Source: Candidatus Altimarinota bacterium (GTDB lineage Bacteria; Patescibacteriota; Gracilibacteria; UBA1369; LOWO2-01-FULL-3). From it: DNA of 6,635 bases. A program made the position numbers and the translations under genes. Every line of letters begins with the position of its first letter. The first letter of the stretch is position 1. Location: NCBI GenBank assembly GCA_029939035.1, contig JAOZTS010000062.1, forward strand, positions 1 to 6,635. Direction: 5' to 3'. Below are positions 6,229 to 6,635 of the stretch, piece after piece. The notes beneath the pieces were generated by a model. It saw nothing but the letters and a program-made list of their open reading frames with translations, was not told the origin of the DNA and made no database searches.

Positions 6229-6240
6229 CGACACGTGTCG
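6229..6240. repeat. Palindrome CGACACGTGTCG, candidate operator
   Basis: A perfect 12-nt palindrome with a CACGTG centre, ending 10 nt before the candidate -35 box of the downstream promoter. Its centre is about 52 nt upstream of the likely transcription start, a usual position for an activator site and possible for a repressor. The regulator is unknown. Confidence 0.4.
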
Positions 6241-6250
6241 CTGTTTTCCA

Positions 6251-6279
6251 TTGCCCCATTTTCCGCTAAGCTATACAAT
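6251..6279 (+). promoter_or_regulatory. Sigma70-type promoter, probably leaderless
   Basis: TTGCCC (6251-6256, 4 of 6 matches to TTGACA) is followed by exactly 17 nt and then TACAAT (6274-6279, 5 of 6 matches to TATAAT). The ATG of the downstream gene begins at 6289. With the normal 6-9 nt between the -10 box and the start site, transcription would begin 0-3 nt before the ATG, leaving almost no 5' leader. The absence of any SD before this ATG fits. Confidence 0.6.
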
Positions 6280-6288
6280 ATTTGCGCT

Positions 6289-6635
6289 ATGAAAAAAGGA
6301 GCATTAAATTTATTGATTGGAGGGCCTGCGGGAGCGGGAATTGAGAAGTCTGGAAAAACTACAGCTATATCTTTCTTACGTGGAGGATATTTTGTTTTTG
6401 CAAATGTGGAGCATATGTCGCAGATTCGTGGTGGGAATAATTATTTGCGCCTAAGGATCGACGAAAAATCGCATACTAGTCACGTGGAGGAGATCGATAT
6501 CATGATTGCTTTGGACAAGACGACGGTTGTAGAGCATATAGCGGAGGTTGTGGAAGGCGGAGCTGTGATTTATGACAGTGAGGCTTTGGACCTTTCAGAG
6601 GTAGACACAGGGAAAGCGCTGATGGTTGGAGTTCT
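6289..6635 (+). CDS. 2-oxoacid:acceptor oxidoreductase alpha subunit, N-terminal gamma domain (3' partial)
   Basis: Start of a thiamine-pyrophosphate-dependent 2-oxoacid:ferredoxin oxidoreductase, which decarboxylates a 2-oxoacid to acyl-CoA and reduces ferredoxin. The window ends after 115 complete codons. Visible are the glycine loop IGGPAGAGIEKSG (residues 10-22), GGYFVFANVEHMSQIRGG, the strand NYLRLRI, then EEIDIMIALD and GGAVIYDSE. These match the POR/KOR gamma domain, and the GYFVF...IRGG form resembles the gamma domain fused to the N-terminus of the alpha subunit (KorA-like). The fusion cannot be confirmed because the rest lies outside the window. The substrate (2-oxoglutarate, pyruvate or another) cannot be told, so no symbol is given. 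ATG 6289 was chosen because the domain begins directly after it and the promoter -10 box lies 9 nt upstream. It forms a separate transcription unit from the lysine operon. Confidence 0.85.
   Translation, partial: MKKGALNLLIGGPAGAGIEKSGKTTAISFLRGGYFVFANVEHMSQIRGGNNYLRLRIDEKSHTSHVEEIDIMIALDKTTVVEHIAEVVEGGAVIYDSEALDLSEVDTGKALMVGV

Noticed and set aside
6037..6288. tRNA, riboswitch, CRISPR or insertion sequence in the only long intergenic region
   Set aside because: No cloverleaf, T-box, regular spacer array or transposase remnant was seen. The region is explained by palindromes, dyads and a promoter. A lysine riboswitch, if present, would lie upstream of lysC, outside the window.

Overview
The window is bacterial. 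All visible genes lie on the plus strand and read as normal proteins in the standard code. It holds most of a lysine/diaminopimelate (DAP) biosynthesis operon, followed by an intergenic region with a terminator, then the start of an unrelated redox enzyme gene. The organism cannot be named from this sequence. Two traits hint at an uncultivated lineage, perhaps of the Patescibacteria/CPR type: translation starts without Shine-Dalgarno (SD) sequences, and the two pyridoxal-phosphate (PLP) enzymes have divergent active-site motifs. That placement is a low-confidence inference. TGA is a true stop at two gene ends, so a Gracilibacteria-type code (TGA = Gly) is excluded.

Layout. (1) 1-6036 is a tightly packed six-gene run: aspartate kinase (lysC, 5' end outside the window), aspartate-semialdehyde dehydrogenase (asd, 8-nt overlap), dihydrodipicolinate reductase (dapB, 10-nt gap), dihydrodipicolinate synthase (dapA, 13-nt gap), diaminopimelate decarboxylase (lysA, ATGA overlap) and a class I/II aminotransferase of DapC/DapL type (ATGA overlap). 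(2) 6037-6288 is noncoding. It holds a strong hairpin terminator, a second CCCCGGGG-core palindrome that is part of a degenerate ~60-nt duplication, three short dyads in a row and a sigma70-like promoter. (3) 6289-6635 is the N-terminal gamma domain of a 2-oxoacid:acceptor oxidoreductase alpha subunit, cut by the window end.

How the genes work together. LysC phosphorylates aspartate and Asd reduces the product to aspartate semialdehyde. DapA condenses this with pyruvate, and DapB reduces the product to tetrahydrodipicolinate. The aminotransferase adds the second amino group, either directly (DapL) or on the succinylated intermediate (DapC). LysA decarboxylates meso-DAP to lysine. No dapD, dapE or dapF is visible, so the middle of the pathway is either encoded elsewhere or uses the direct DapL route plus an unseen epimerase.

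I did not find a clearly new defence, mobile or RNA system. The points most worth a second look are the uniform SD-less ATGAA starts with probable leaderless promoters, the altered PLP-site motifs in LysA and the aminotransferase, and the duplicated palindrome module after the operon.
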